The notes under the pieces are model-generated. The model was not told the origin of the DNA. It worked only from the letters and a program-made list of their open reading frames with translations, and did no database searches. From Pseudoalteromonas arabiensis (GTDB taxonomy: Bacteria; Pseudomonadota; Gammaproteobacteria; Enterobacterales; Alteromonadaceae), in assembly GCF_001550155.1 (NCBI RefSeq), contig NZ_LRUF01000008.1, positions 186,001 to 250,000 of the forward strand: a stretch of DNA of 64,000 nucleotides, in the 5' to 3' direction. Position 1 is the first letter of the stretch. Every line of letters begins with the position of its first letter. Below, piece by piece: positions 16,818-25,605 of this stretch. A program made the translations under genes and the position numbers.

Positions 16818-18137
16818 TTAACTTGTTAGTTGATTAGCAAACTGCCCAACGGCATCGACAACCTCCTGCGCTCCTTGCTGAATATCTTCCATGACTTTTC
16901 CTGATTCATTCGCTAATACTTGCCCCTGTTCAGCCTTAACTTTACCTTGCTCTATCACTCGCACGGTATTTTGCGTAAGAGACTGATTGTCTTTTACGAC
17001 ATCAACAATTTCTTCTGTTGCTTTAGACGTACGAGACGCCAATTGCCTGACTTCATCAGCTACAACAGCAAAGCCACGCCCTTGCTCTCCGGCACGAGCA
17101 GCTTCAATCGCGGCATTTAACGCTAATAAATTGGTTTGTTCAGCAATACTACTAATACTTTGCACAATATTGGCTATCTGTTGTGATTGCTTATCAAGCG
17201 CTGCTATTTCCTGTGCAGCCTGTTCCATTTGCTGCGCAAGCTCATCCATCACAGCCATAGTGCTTTGTAAAACGTGTGCACCTTGTTTGGCGAGCTTGTC
17301 TGTTTCTGTTGAGGTGCCATAAGCAATTTCTGCTGCTTGAGAAATAGCATGCTCACGGTTCACTTGATCAGTAATGACAGTGGCAAACTTCATTACCTTA
17401 TACAACTCACCAAAATCATTCGTAATAGGGTTATAAGACGCTTCAAGCCATACGTCATTGCCATAGCGGTCCACTCGTTTAAAACGCTCAGCAATAAATT
17501 CCCCCCGTCTGAGGCGCTGCCAAAATGCTTCATATTCTGCGGAGTTAGCGACCTCGGGCTCACAAAACATACTGTGATGTTTACCTACAATATCGTCTTT
17601 TTTATAACCCATAGCCGCTAAGAAAGGCTCATTTGCATTAAGCACAACCCCTTCTAGATCAAACTCAATAACGGCCATTGAACGGTAGATAGCATTAATA
17701 ACATCCCGTTGCTCGCGAGAGCTGGCAATGGCATCAGTTAACACAGTGCCATAAATCGCAAAATAATCCAGCTCACCTTCTGCGGTATGAACTGGGTGAG
17801 CAATTAAACGTAACCATTCGAGCTTGCCATCGAATCGAGCTATTTGTAGATGACCGACGCCATGCTCTTGACAGTCAATTGCGCGTTTTAACGCTATAAA
17901 TTGATCACTACTTTTAGATTGAGGTGTAACTATGTTTTCAAAAGGAGAGTTGATTAGCTGCTCAAGAGAGAAACCTAATTCATCTAGAAAGTTTTGGTTA
18001 ATATAAGCCATATCCCCATCAGCATTAAGCCTAAGAACTAACATTTCTTCATCAATGCCTGCTGTTAGATCTTTAAGCGGGTAGAGCTCTGCTTTTAATG
18101 CTGCAATTTCAGCTTCTAAAGACTTACCAAACCACAT
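16818..18137 (-). CDS. Soluble PAS-PAS methyl-accepting chemotaxis protein, BdlA-like (copy 2)
   Basis: A 439-residue paralogue of the gene immediately downstream, with the same PAS-PAS-MCP order and no membrane segment. The second PAS ([35 protein letters not shown]) and the MCP tip are nearly identical between the copies, whereas the first PAS has drifted, which suggests duplication followed by sensor divergence. About 200 AT-rich bases separate the two genes, enough for a separate promoter. It probably signals through CheA/CheW or through c-di-GMP enzymes like BdlA. The ligand or cofactor cannot be read from sequence. Confidence 0.85.
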   Translation of the reverse strand: MWFGKSLEAEIAALKAELYPLKDLTAGIDEEMLVLRLNADGDMAYINQNFLDELGFSLEQLINSPFENIVTPQSKSSDQFIALKRAIDCQEHGVGHLQIARFDGKLEWLRLIAHPVHTAEGELDYFAIYGTVLTDAIASSREQRDVINAIYRSMAVIEFDLEGVVLNANEPFLAAMGYKKDDIVGKHHSMFCEPEVANSAEYEAFWQRLRRGEFIAERFKRVDRYGNDVWLEASYNPITNDFGELYKVMKFATVITDQVNREHAISQAAEIAYGTSTETDKLAKQGAHVLQSTMAVMDELAQQMEQAAQEIAALDKQSQQIANIVQSISSIAEQTNLLALNAAIEAARAGEQGRGFAVVADEVRQLASRTSKATEEIVDVVKDNQSLTQNTVRVIEQGKVKAEQGQVLANESGKVMEDIQQGAQEVVDAVGQFANQLTS

Positions 18138-18237
18138 AACACACCTTAATTAATAACGTATTGTTGTTCCTAGAATTGTAGAACAATTAACGCAAGGTGC
18201 TACTTTAAAACCATTAAAAAGAATGAGTGTACAATGA

Positions 18238-18492
18238 CTAAGACGTTTGAGAAGTGAGTTTGACGTACTTATCAGCAAGTTCATCGAGTGATTCTCGATG
18301 ATTTGGATCGGGTTTAATGCAATCAATAGGGCAAACACTCACGCAAGTCGGATTATCGTAATGGCCAACACACTCAGTGCATTTATTAGGATCGATTTGA
18401 TAAATCTTCGCGCCCATATAAATAGCCTCATTCGGACACTCAGGATCGCACATATCACAGTTAATACATTTGTTATTGATGAGTAATGCCAT
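18238..18492 (-). CDS. yfhL: YfhL-family 2[4Fe-4S] ferredoxin
   Basis: An 84-residue low-potential ferredoxin. The first cluster motif is CINCDMCDPECP (residues 9-20). The second is CTECVGHYDNPTCVSVCP, in which the spacing is enlarged by an insertion, the hallmark of Allochromatium/YfhL-type ferredoxins. The C-terminal extension ends in a helix. YfhL has been linked, as I recall, to iron-sulfur and prephenate-dependent RNA hydroxylation in E. coli. A perfect FNR-type palindrome lies 111 bases upstream at a class II distance from a good -10 element, so expression probably rises without oxygen. Confidence 0.92.
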   Translation of the reverse strand: MALLINNKCINCDMCDPECPNEAIYMGAKIYQIDPNKCTECVGHYDNPTCVSVCPIDCIKPDPNHRESLDELADKYVKLTSQTS

Positions 18493-18574
18493 GACACACC
18501 TTTAAGCACGATAATGAGTATTGCCATTAAAATCCACATTATGGATTTCGGACGCGACGAAATTGCAGCCGCGT

Positions 18575-18616
18575 AATATAGATTGCAGCGAATGAAATTT
18601 CCTTGATCTAGATCAA
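18575..18616 (-). promoter_or_regulatory. FNR-type class II promoter of yfhL
   Basis: TTGATCTAGATCAA at 18603-18616 is a perfect match to the FNR/EtrA consensus TTGATnnnnATCAA. On the minus strand a TATATT -10 hexamer occupies 18580-18575, which puts +1 near 18568 and the palindrome centre at -41.5, exactly the activating class II position. The spacing was counted from sequence. Binding is not shown. Confidence 0.65.
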
Positions 18617-19047
18617 CCTTAGAAGTACCAAGAATTTTCTTCGACCGATGTTCTAGAGTTACTGCATCAGCGGTTATTTACCGAGCTAAATTGTTTGATG
18701 AGGAAGTAAGATGCTTTTTATGGAAGCTAAACAGATTTTTAGTGTCTGCAACAGTTATTAGGAGGTAACTCGTTTCTGTCCCAAAATAAGTCAGGGTAAA
18801 TGCTCTAACGACTGCTTTGTGCGTGTAAAAATATAGTTGCTTATCTAGCCAAACTTAGGTGTAATGGAAGCATAATAATGACTGAGTAACGCAGGGATAG
18901 CTTAGCGTTGGCTTGATATCGCTTAGGCCAGAAAAAACAAATTCCCATAGCATAAACAACACCAACTCTGACACACCGAGCAGGTAGCGGCTCAGTCCAA
19001 CAAGCTACACTACAACACAAACTGCGTGTCGCATAAATACTAAAATG
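18617..19047. other. Gene-poor stretch before the cassette-like gene
   Basis: No supported gene is present. A 16-codon frame with a GAGGAAG ribosome-binding-like site starts at 18711 and ends at 18761, but it is too short to call. A segment at 18767-18789 (CTCGTTTCTGTCCCAAAATAAGT) resembles one at 19769-19791 with three or four mismatches, on either side of the next gene. A GTCCAAC box at 18995-19001 recalls half an attC site but has no matching partner. Confidence 0.3.
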
Positions 19048-19086
19048 TTAGTTTTTTTAAATATATCGGTAAAAATAAGGTAAACT

Positions 19087-19623
19087 ATGAAGCATGATGT
19101 TTGGGTTTTAGTATTGGCTCCTGGTGATAAAGATTACTCAGATTTTTGTTTTGATACGGGTATTATCGGTACTGGTTGGGCTAGCGTAGATGGTTACCAC
19201 CATGTATTAGCAAAAAGCGAACAGGAAATTGGACAAGGCTATGATCTCGCATACTCTGGTGAGGATTGGGCGGATAATGACAATCGCAATAAAGCAATTT
19301 ATGCGTTAAATAAAATAGCAAATGAAATAAAAACTGGTGATAAAGTCCTAATCCGAAAAGGCAATAAAAAACTTTTAGCAGTTGGTGAAGTTACTGGGGA
19401 TTATAAGTTCAAGAAAAATTGGGTTGGCAGAGATCTTAGTCATATCCGTGATGTTCGATATACAGCCATCGCAAGAGAACAAAATCTATTCGACATAATG
19501 GTTAAACACCTAGGTAAGCAATTTTCTATGGGGCATACTATTTACTACTTTGGAGAAATCGATCACAGCGTATGGGGTGGTTTTGTAGAAGGTTGTCGTG
19601 ATAAATTGATGGAAACGCTATAA
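19087..19623 (+). CDS. Stand-alone PUA/EVE-like domain protein, cassette-borne
   Basis: A 178-residue protein, not confidently recognised. It begins MKHDVWVLVLAPG and has a GIIGTGWASVDGY segment near residue 25, an EIKTGDKVLIRKGNKKLLAVGEVTGDY segment near residues 80-110, and a conserved-looking WVGRDLSH. The pattern of a leading W strand, an IGxGW segment, then GD.V and A.GEV.G.Y is that of PUA/EVE-like folds that read modified bases, often fused to McrB- or Mrr-type nucleases. Here the domain stands alone. The stop codon abuts a Vibrio-type attC site and the 5' leader is short (about 40 bases from a GTTAGTT box at 19047), so this looks like an integron cassette. The domain call is moderate. 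Confidence 0.55.
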   Translation: MKHDVWVLVLAPGDKDYSDFCFDTGIIGTGWASVDGYHHVLAKSEQEIGQGYDLAYSGEDWADNDNRNKAIYALNKIANEIKTGDKVLIRKGNKKLLAVGEVTGDYKFKKNWVGRDLSHIRDVRYTAIAREQNLFDIMVKHLGKQFSMGHTIYYFGEIDHSVWGGFVEGCRDKLMETL

Positions 19624-19750
19624 ACCTAACAAGCAATTTAAGAGTGATTCCCAAGGCTTGGCACTTTTCATTCCATCGTTGGGTTTTGCGTTTAAGGTGG
19701 TATGGTTCGGTTTCGGGGTAGCGTTGCTCACACCTTAATTGGGCGTCACC
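19624..19750 (+). mobile_element. Vibrio-type integron attC site (solitary)
   Basis: Directly after the stop codon, ACCTAAC (19624-19630) is an exact RYYYAAC box, followed by AAGCAATTTAAGAGTG. About 90 bases later comes the partner CACACCTTAATTGGGCGT ending at 19746, complementary to the first arm with offset bases as in attC hairpins. The interior, including TTCCATCGTTGGGTTT, agrees with my memory of Vibrio superintegron repeats of about 125 bp. The right-hand box reads GGGCGTCACC rather than GGGCGTTA, so it is mutated or marks a junction with chromosomal DNA. No integrase gene is in the window. Confidence 0.75.
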
Positions 19751-19815
19751 GAATAAATACTCAAACTCATTTCTGTCCAAAAATGAGTTGTTTACCTGTT
19801 TACTCATCCCAATAA

Positions 19816-19853
19816 ATTAGAATACATTGAGAAGCGACTCAATGTATTCTAAT
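19816..19853. repeat. Perfect 16-bp inverted repeat
   Basis: ATTAGAATACATTGAG (19816-19831) and CTCAATGTATTCTAAT (19838-19853) form a perfect stem with a 6-base loop, just after the decayed peptidase gene on its strand. There is no T-run on either side, so it is not a typical terminator. It may be a residual terminator or a recombination-prone palindrome. Confidence 0.7.
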
Positions 19854-19861
19854 GATAAGCG

Positions 19862-20670
19862 CTAGCCTTGAGAGAGAAGCCATTCTACAGCTGCGTCAAA
19901 ACCTTTATCAGTTCCATTTACGCGATCTTACAGGTTAAAAAATGACGTTTGAATCATCGGTGGGATACCTGTTTGCTCGTATAACACGCGCTGATTTGAT
20001 AATTGTTTCATGTTAGAAAGCCCAAAGATAAAACCATTCGGTAACGATTTAATTAAACTACCCGATAACATTCCTTGCGTTGCCTCTCCTATTAATGTCA
20101 CTTTTTCTGATGTACTAAGCATCAAAGTTGCAAGCTCAGCAGCAGAAGCCGTTGTGTTACTTATCAGCACTACAACGGGTTACCATAATTGTGTGCTGCG
20201 GGTGTGAGTGTTACAAACTGCTCAGGGGCAAACTGATTTCCGTAACGAGTACTTTTAATGTAGCCCGTTTGTGGGCTGGCAATAAAATACTCAGCGAGTA
20301 CTTTTGCCAAATAAGTATAGCCGCCACCGTTAAATCTAAAATCAATAATCACACCATCTGTTAATTCGAAATCAGCGATAACTTGCTTCATTGTACTGTG
20401 CAGTAAAGCAAGTGCTTAAGGGTGCTTATTCCCTTCGGTATAGTCGTTAAAACTATCAATAAACAGATAACCTAACTTTTCGTGCGTCCCCCAAATAATG
20501 TGGTCATTAGCTGCAAATGATAAAGTGTCTGAAGATAAATTACTTAAAATAGCAGCCTGAATGAGGTCTTCACTCTCTTAGATGTACTGTGCTAAGACTG
20601 CCTATGAATAGCCACTTTATCGCCGTCTGAGATAAAAGTATATCCATTTAGCAAGGGCTTAATTGCCGCA
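19862..20670 (-). pseudogene. Decayed S41-family (tail-specific protease-like) peptidase
   Basis: Fragments of an S41 peptidase can be read in two frames: YTFISDGDKVAI, then WGTHEKLGYLFIDSFNDY, then VIIDFRFNGGGYTYLA, then VVLISNTTASAAELATLML and GEATQGMLSG, ending NGTDKGFDAAVEWLLSQG. Lesions are a frame change plus stop near 20560-20590, a TAA at 20416-20418, a one-base frameshift near 20172 that joins HNYGNP to VVLISN, and a TAA at 19928-19930. The catalytic Lys expected in GEATQG(K) is Met. The 5' end is lost near the following gene. It is clearly inactive. S41 relatives are usually secreted proteases. Confidence 0.85.
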
Positions 20671-20679
20671 GATATAATT

Positions 20680-23600
20680 TCAAGTAACACTGCTTGAAGA
20701 TTGAATAAATCGATAAAGCGCATCGAGCGGAAGTGGTTTACTAAAATAATAACCTTGTACTTGTGAACACGCGAGTTCCTTAAGTATTTTCACCTGCTGC
20801 AGGGTCTCGACCCCTTCGGCAATTGACTCCATATTTAACGCGCTGGCTAAATCAATCATGGCTTTAACGATTGCTTTGTCTGCATCGCTGGGGTTTTCTA
20901 AATCATCAATAAACGATTTATCTATTTTGAGCTTATCGAGTGAAAAGTCTTTTAAATAATTCATCGACGAATAGCCTGTGCCAAAATCATCAATCGACAT
21001 TTTAAAGCCGGCCTCACGTAATTTAGAAATGGTGTTTAATGCAAATTTGGGATTACCAATGGCAATGGTCTCGGTCAACTCAAGCTCGATACATTCAGGG
21101 TTAACGGAATGTGTTTGTAAAACCGCAATTAAATCACTAAGCAAATGCTTTTTAATGAATTTAGTCGCCGATAAGTTAATCGCAAACGTCAGTTTTGGCA
21201 TATCACTTTCTTGCCATTGACGAACAGTTTTAACGGCATTTTCAAATACCCAGTCATCAATTTCACTGATGCGCCCGCAACTTTCAGCAATAGGAATAAA
21301 TTCGGCGGGTGATACATCACCCAGTATTTCTGAGTGCCAACGAAGTAACACTTCTGTGGCAACGGTTATACCCGTTGCAAGTTCGATCTGTGGCTGAAAT
21401 ACCAACGAAAACTCATTATGTTCAATCGCATAATTAAGCGCATTTATAATCTGTAGCTGTCGCAGTCCAGACTTATTCATCTCCTCAGCGTAAAATAGCG
21501 TATTATTACGACCTAGCTTTTTAACTTCGAACATTGCTGACTCGGCCATTTGCAATAACGGCTCAAACTCTTTGCCATCAATAGGATATAAAGCAATACC
21601 AATAGAGGCCGTAACAACAATTAACTCATCATTGACCAATAACGGCTCGCTTATCACCCTTAATAATTCTTGTGTGCTTTTATTTATGGCGCCTGTTGAT
21701 GTATAGGGAGTAATAAACGCAAAACGATCGCTTTGTAAACGCGCCACCATTATATGCTCCCCTAAAAAGCTACGAATTCTGGCACTTAACTTTTGCAAAA
21801 CAAGGTTACAATGAGCTATCCCCATTGCTTTGTTTAGTATTTTAAAGTTATCTAAACCAATCAATATGAACGCAGCTTTCGAATCTTCGTGTGGCTTGGC
21901 AATTCCTTCAAATTCCATTTTTAATCTGTCTTGATTTGCCAGTCCAGTTAGTTGGTCAAAATAGGAAAGTTGATGAATGCGTGTTTCACTCTCAACTTCT
22001 TTAGTCATATCGTGTTGAAATGATATGTAATTGCTCACCTTGCCTTGTTTATCTAAAATTGGGTAAATTGTTGTTTGCTCAACAAGGGTTTTGCCATGCT
22101 TCGTCATATTAACTAACGCCCCTACCCAAGCTTGTTTATTTTTGAGTTGCTGCCACATTTCTTCATAAACAGAAGATTCTGTTAGCCCTGCACTTATTGT
22201 TTGAGGGCTTTGTCCTATTAGCTCATCGTAGTCATACTGGCACATGTCTAAATAAGCACGGTTCATATACTCAATTTTGGCATCTGTATTGGTAAACATA
22301 ATGGGGTGTGGGTTTTGCTCAACCGCTTGTGACAGAATATGCATGCGTTTATTTAGGTTTATTTTATTAAACCACTGCCAAACAGACTCAGCCCATACTG
22401 TAAGCATGTTTTTGTCATGCACTGTGAACACTTTTTCGATATGTTGCAAAATGATAGCCATATGACATTTTCCATAGCGAAGAATTGGCACAACTAATAA
22501 AGAATTTGAATCACTCGGTAAACCAAATTCTTTTGCTTGTTTACGATTAACAATAACCGCTTCACCAACGGCTACTTTTGCTTGTAATTTTTCGGTACAC
22601 ACGGCAAATGTAGAACCATGTTCAGCTCTATAGGTAAGTTGCTTTTGTTCATTACAGATAAACAGCGCAGCACCATCACAGTTTGTTATCGCACGTGCAT
22701 GCTCGACGGCATAATTTAGCAATACATCTTGGTCATCTTGAAAAGAGATTTCGGTCAAATGTAACAGACCTCGATTAAACTTACTCTGTTGTATCAGTGC
22801 AGCTACGCGGCCAACTTTTTCAGATACATCGCGAGCATTCACTAAATAGGTAGGGCCATTATTATCATATTCAAATAATGTAATAGAAAACTCAAAATGA
22901 ATCACACGTCCGTTAAATGCAATAGGTAATGGATTCAACAAACACACCCCCGAACGTTTTGACTCTTTTAAACCTTTTATAAACTCTTGCGCATCTGAAT
23001 CTGAAAATAACTCTAAGATGCTCTTCCCTACTATACTTTTAATGAAGATATGATTATCAGAATTATCACTAAAAACCTCACGAAATGTGCCATTTTCTTC
23101 AAGCTCGAATACTGAATCGGGTAATGCAGTCAGCGTTGCTGATAATTGCTTAGTTGAGTTTTCAAGTGCCGCATAGGGCTTAATAACGGTTTCTACAAAG
23201 AGAATTTTATAGAGTAAGAAATAAGTTAACCCTTTATAAACGTGACCAAAAAAGTTAAAGATATTGGTCGTGTGTGAGGTGTCATTAAATACTACAAAAC
23301 ATGTTTCGCTCAAAATAGCGATTACGCATACAAGGGTTCTGTCTGCTATGTTCAAATTTGCTCTAGGCTTGCTTAACTGAGAGGCGAACATAAAAGCTGC
23401 ACTGGTATAAAGGACTAATACACTCAGCTCTATGATAAATTTTACGTGGCTTGCCCCTTTTCCTTGAATGTATATAGCTGATAACCATGGGGGCGAATAG
23501 AACATTATACTAGCAATACAGAAACTGAAGAACAGTAATGAAATTAATAATATATTGGCATTAAGAGGCTTATATTTAAACCAGATCCCCATCGCGATAA

Positions 23601-23991
23601 TTAGAAATGCTGCGGCATTAAAAAGTCGTGCAATTAACCAAAAATTCAGCACTAAACTCATTTGCTCTTCACTTTCATGCATATTGTCATAAGCTAAAAA
23701 GTGCAAGGAGTCGAAAATAGCAACACACAACATTGTGCATGCAAGCAACAGCAACTGATAATTTTTAGTAAAATGCCAAGTATTCCAACCAATGGCAAAA
23801 ATCAAAAACGAGATGACAACCGAAAACAACTCTACGCTGGTGTGCATAGCAACATAAAACGGTATTTCAGCAATTAAACCAAACCACTCTAATAGCAATA
23901 CAACGGCAATCAAAACAATACCCGCAACAATATATGGCAGCGTGTGTAAAAGCTCTCGATGATGGGATTTATGGACTAAAAATTTCACCAT
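20680..23991 (-). CDS. Membrane PAS-GAF-PAS-GGDEF-EAL protein (MASE3-like N-terminus)
   Basis: A 1103-residue inner-membrane c-di-GMP enzyme. Residues 15-260 contain about eight hydrophobic helices resembling the MASE3 sensory domain. A PAS-like domain (about 270-390), a GAF domain (about 405-555), a second PAS (565-670) and GGDEF (about 672-840) follow, then EAL (850-1100). The GGDEF signature is ARLQSDRFAFI near residue 752, so the diguanylate cyclase site is lost. The EAL signature reads EVLLRW near 880, with Val for Ala, while DDFGTGYSS (about 1007) and the other metal ligands look intact. It is therefore probably a phosphodiesterase, with the GGDEF domain as a possible GTP sensor. Confidence 0.87.
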   Translation of the reverse strand: MVKFLVHKSHHRELLHTLPYIVAGIVLIAVVLLLEWFGLIAEIPFYVAMHTSVELFSVVISFLIFAIGWNTWHFTKNYQLLLLACTMLCVAIFDSLHFLAYDNMHESEEQMSLVLNFWLIARLFNAAAFLIIAMGIWFKYKPLNANILLISLLFFSFCIASIMFYSPPWLSAIYIQGKGASHVKFIIELSVLVLYTSAAFMFASQLSKPRANLNIADRTLVCVIAILSETCFVVFNDTSHTTNIFNFFGHVYKGLTYFLLYKILFVETVIKPYAALENSTKQLSATLTALPDSVFELEENGTFREVFSDNSDNHIFIKSIVGKSILELFSDSDAQEFIKGLKESKRSGVCLLNPLPIAFNGRVIHFEFSITLFEYDNNGPTYLVNARDVSEKVGRVAALIQQSKFNRGLLHLTEISFQDDQDVLLNYAVEHARAITNCDGAALFICNEQKQLTYRAEHGSTFAVCTEKLQAKVAVGEAVIVNRKQAKEFGLPSDSNSLLVVPILRYGKCHMAIILQHIEKVFTVHDKNMLTVWAESVWQWFNKINLNKRMHILSQAVEQNPHPIMFTNTDAKIEYMNRAYLDMCQYDYDELIGQSPQTISAGLTESSVYEEMWQQLKNKQAWVGALVNMTKHGKTLVEQTTIYPILDKQGKVSNYISFQHDMTKEVESETRIHQLSYFDQLTGLANQDRLKMEFEGIAKPHEDSKAAFILIGLDNFKILNKAMGIAHCNLVLQKLSARIRSFLGEHIMVARLQSDRFAFITPYTSTGAINKSTQELLRVISEPLLVNDELIVVTASIGIALYPIDGKEFEPLLQMAESAMFEVKKLGRNNTLFYAEEMNKSGLRQLQIINALNYAIEHNEFSLVFQPQIELATGITVATEVLLRWHSEILGDVSPAEFIPIAESCGRISEIDDWVFENAVKTVRQWQESDMPKLTFAINLSATKFIKKHLLSDLIAVLQTHSVNPECIELELTETIAIGNPKFALNTISKLREAGFKMSIDDFGTGYSSMNYLKDFSLDKLKIDKSFIDDLENPSDADKAIVKAMIDLASALNMESIAEGVETLQQVKILKELACSQVQGYYFSKPLPLDALYRFIQSSSSVT

Positions 23992-24112
23992 AACTTTTAA
24001 TTAAATTTGTTAGTTGCCTTATAAAAAGGATAGTAAAAATAATTATTAGAGACAGTGAAATAGCAAAAAAGGTGAATAAAATGCGCTAAGTATGACCTAA
24101 CGCATCTTGTTG

Positions 24113-25498
24113 TTAAGCTTTATTGAATGGGTTACGGGTATCTTGGTCGGCATCAAGGTTACGCATCAAAATAGCGTGGTCTAAGTCGATGTCTTCTGGC
24201 AAAGGAATTTTTACAATATGACCCGAGCCTTTTGCATCACTGATAGCCTCGCCTTTTTTATTTTCCATGAACTCAAGGTTAAAATTAATATTGCCTTTTG
24301 GCGTCATTAGTTCAAGTGAATGACCAGTACAGAATTTATTTTTCACATCAATTTCAACTAAGCCATTACTGTTGCGACCTAATACTTCACCAACAAACTG
24401 CTGCTTATCAGATACCGAATGACCGTACTCATAATTTTGATAGTCTTGGTGCGCATGGCGCTTTAAAAACCCTTCGGTATAACCGCGGTGTGCTAAGTTT
24501 TCGAGGGTTTTAAATAAGTTCGCATCAAATGGACGGCCTGCAACCGCATCATCAATCGCTTTACGGTACACTTGCGCAGTACGTGCAACATAATAGAAAG
24601 ACTTAGTACGGCCTTCAATTTTTAAACTATGCACGCCCATTTTAGTAAGCTGATCAACATATTGAACTGCACGTAGGTCTTTTGAGTTCATAATGTAAGT
24701 ACCATGCTCGTCTTCAAAAGCAGGCATGTATTCACCTGGTCGGCCTTGCTCTTCCAGCATAAATACTTCGTTACTGGGTGCGCCATCTCCCAGTGTTGGG
24801 ATCACCGCTTTAGGGTCGATTTTATGTACCATTTCACCGGTTTCATTCTCGGTGCCTGGTTTTACATCGTAATTCCAACGACATGCATTGGTACACGTTC
24901 CTTGGTTTGGATCCCGTTTATTAATATAACCCGATAACAAACAACGACCAGAATATGCCATACAGAGCGCACCATGAACAAACACTTCAAGTTCTGTATT
25001 CGGGCATAGCTGGCGAATTTCAGCGATTTCTTCAAGCGATAATTCGCGCGATAAAATGACTCGTTCAATACCTTGCTTTGCCCAAAAGTTAACTGTGGCA
25101 TAGTTCACCGCATTAGCCTGCACAGATAAGTGAATTGGCATATCAGGCCATTTTTCACGAACCAGCATAATAAGCCCAGGATCAGACATAATTAGCGCAT
25201 CAGGTTGCATAGCAATAACAGGCTCAATATCGCGTAAGTAGGATTTTACCTTGGCATTGTGAGGAGCAATGTTCGACACCACATACAATTTTTTATTTTG
25301 TGCGTGCGCTTCATTGATACCTATTTGTAGATTATCTAGGTCAAACTCATTGTTACGAACACGAAGGCTATAACGAGGCTGACCTGCATAAACAGCATCT
25401 GCACCATAGGCGAAGGCATAACGCATATTCTTTAAACTACCCGCAGGTGATAACAACTCAGGCGTAAAAGGACGAGGGGTCAAAATAGGTGACGACAT
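24113..25498 (-). CDS. trhP: tRNA 5-hydroxyuridine synthesis protein TrhP (U32 family)
   Basis: A 461-residue U32-peptidase-family protein of the YegQ/TrhP type. It begins LSPAGSLKNMRYAFAYGADAVYAG and has the Fe-S cysteines in CMAYSGRCLLSGY and GTCTNACRWNYDV near residues 165-195, then a second Cys-containing C-terminal part. TrhP uses prephenate as hydroxyl donor to make ho5U34 in tRNA without oxygen, as the alternative to oxygen-dependent TrhO. The start at 25498 (MSSPIL) is chosen because the upstream in-frame ATG at 25513 only adds MCGAF. An FNR-type site lies 94 bases upstream. Confidence 0.92.
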   Translation of the reverse strand: MSSPILTPRPFTPELLSPAGSLKNMRYAFAYGADAVYAGQPRYSLRVRNNEFDLDNLQIGINEAHAQNKKLYVVSNIAPHNAKVKSYLRDIEPVIAMQPDALIMSDPGLIMLVREKWPDMPIHLSVQANAVNYATVNFWAKQGIERVILSRELSLEEIAEIRQLCPNTELEVFVHGALCMAYSGRCLLSGYINKRDPNQGTCTNACRWNYDVKPGTENETGEMVHKIDPKAVIPTLGDGAPSNEVFMLEEQGRPGEYMPAFEDEHGTYIMNSKDLRAVQYVDQLTKMGVHSLKIEGRTKSFYYVARTAQVYRKAIDDAVAGRPFDANLFKTLENLAHRGYTEGFLKRHAHQDYQNYEYGHSVSDKQQFVGEVLGRNSNGLVEIDVKNKFCTGHSLELMTPKGNINFNLEFMENKKGEAISDAKGSGHIVKIPLPEDIDLDHAILMRNLDADQDTRNPFNKA

Positions 25499-25564
25499 GA
25501 AAGCTCCACACATCGAACCGAGTACAAGTCGGTTGCATGAATTAATAGAATAATTGAGCGCGGG

Positions 25565-25605
25565 AGTATAATAATCTGCCTATTTTTTTTATTGATCTAG
25601 ATCAT
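25565..25605 (-). promoter_or_regulatory. FNR-type class II promoter of trhP
   Basis: TTGATCTAGATCAT at 25592-25605 matches the FNR consensus with one mismatch and shares its first 13 bases with the yfhL site. A minus-strand TATACT -10 hexamer at 25570-25565 places +1 near 25558 and the palindrome centre at about -40.5, close to the class II distance. The rest of 25606-25860 shows no supported gene. Confidence 0.6.

Noticed and set aside
18711-18761. 16-codon frame with a good ribosome-binding-like site
   Set aside because: Too short, no recognisable content and followed by non-coding DNA.
19538-19807. Minus-strand 89-codon open frame overlapping the end of the PUA/EVE-like gene
   Set aside because: It runs through the attC site in antisense. 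Such frames are usual artefacts of Vibrio-type repeats, and its far end is antisense to a better gene.
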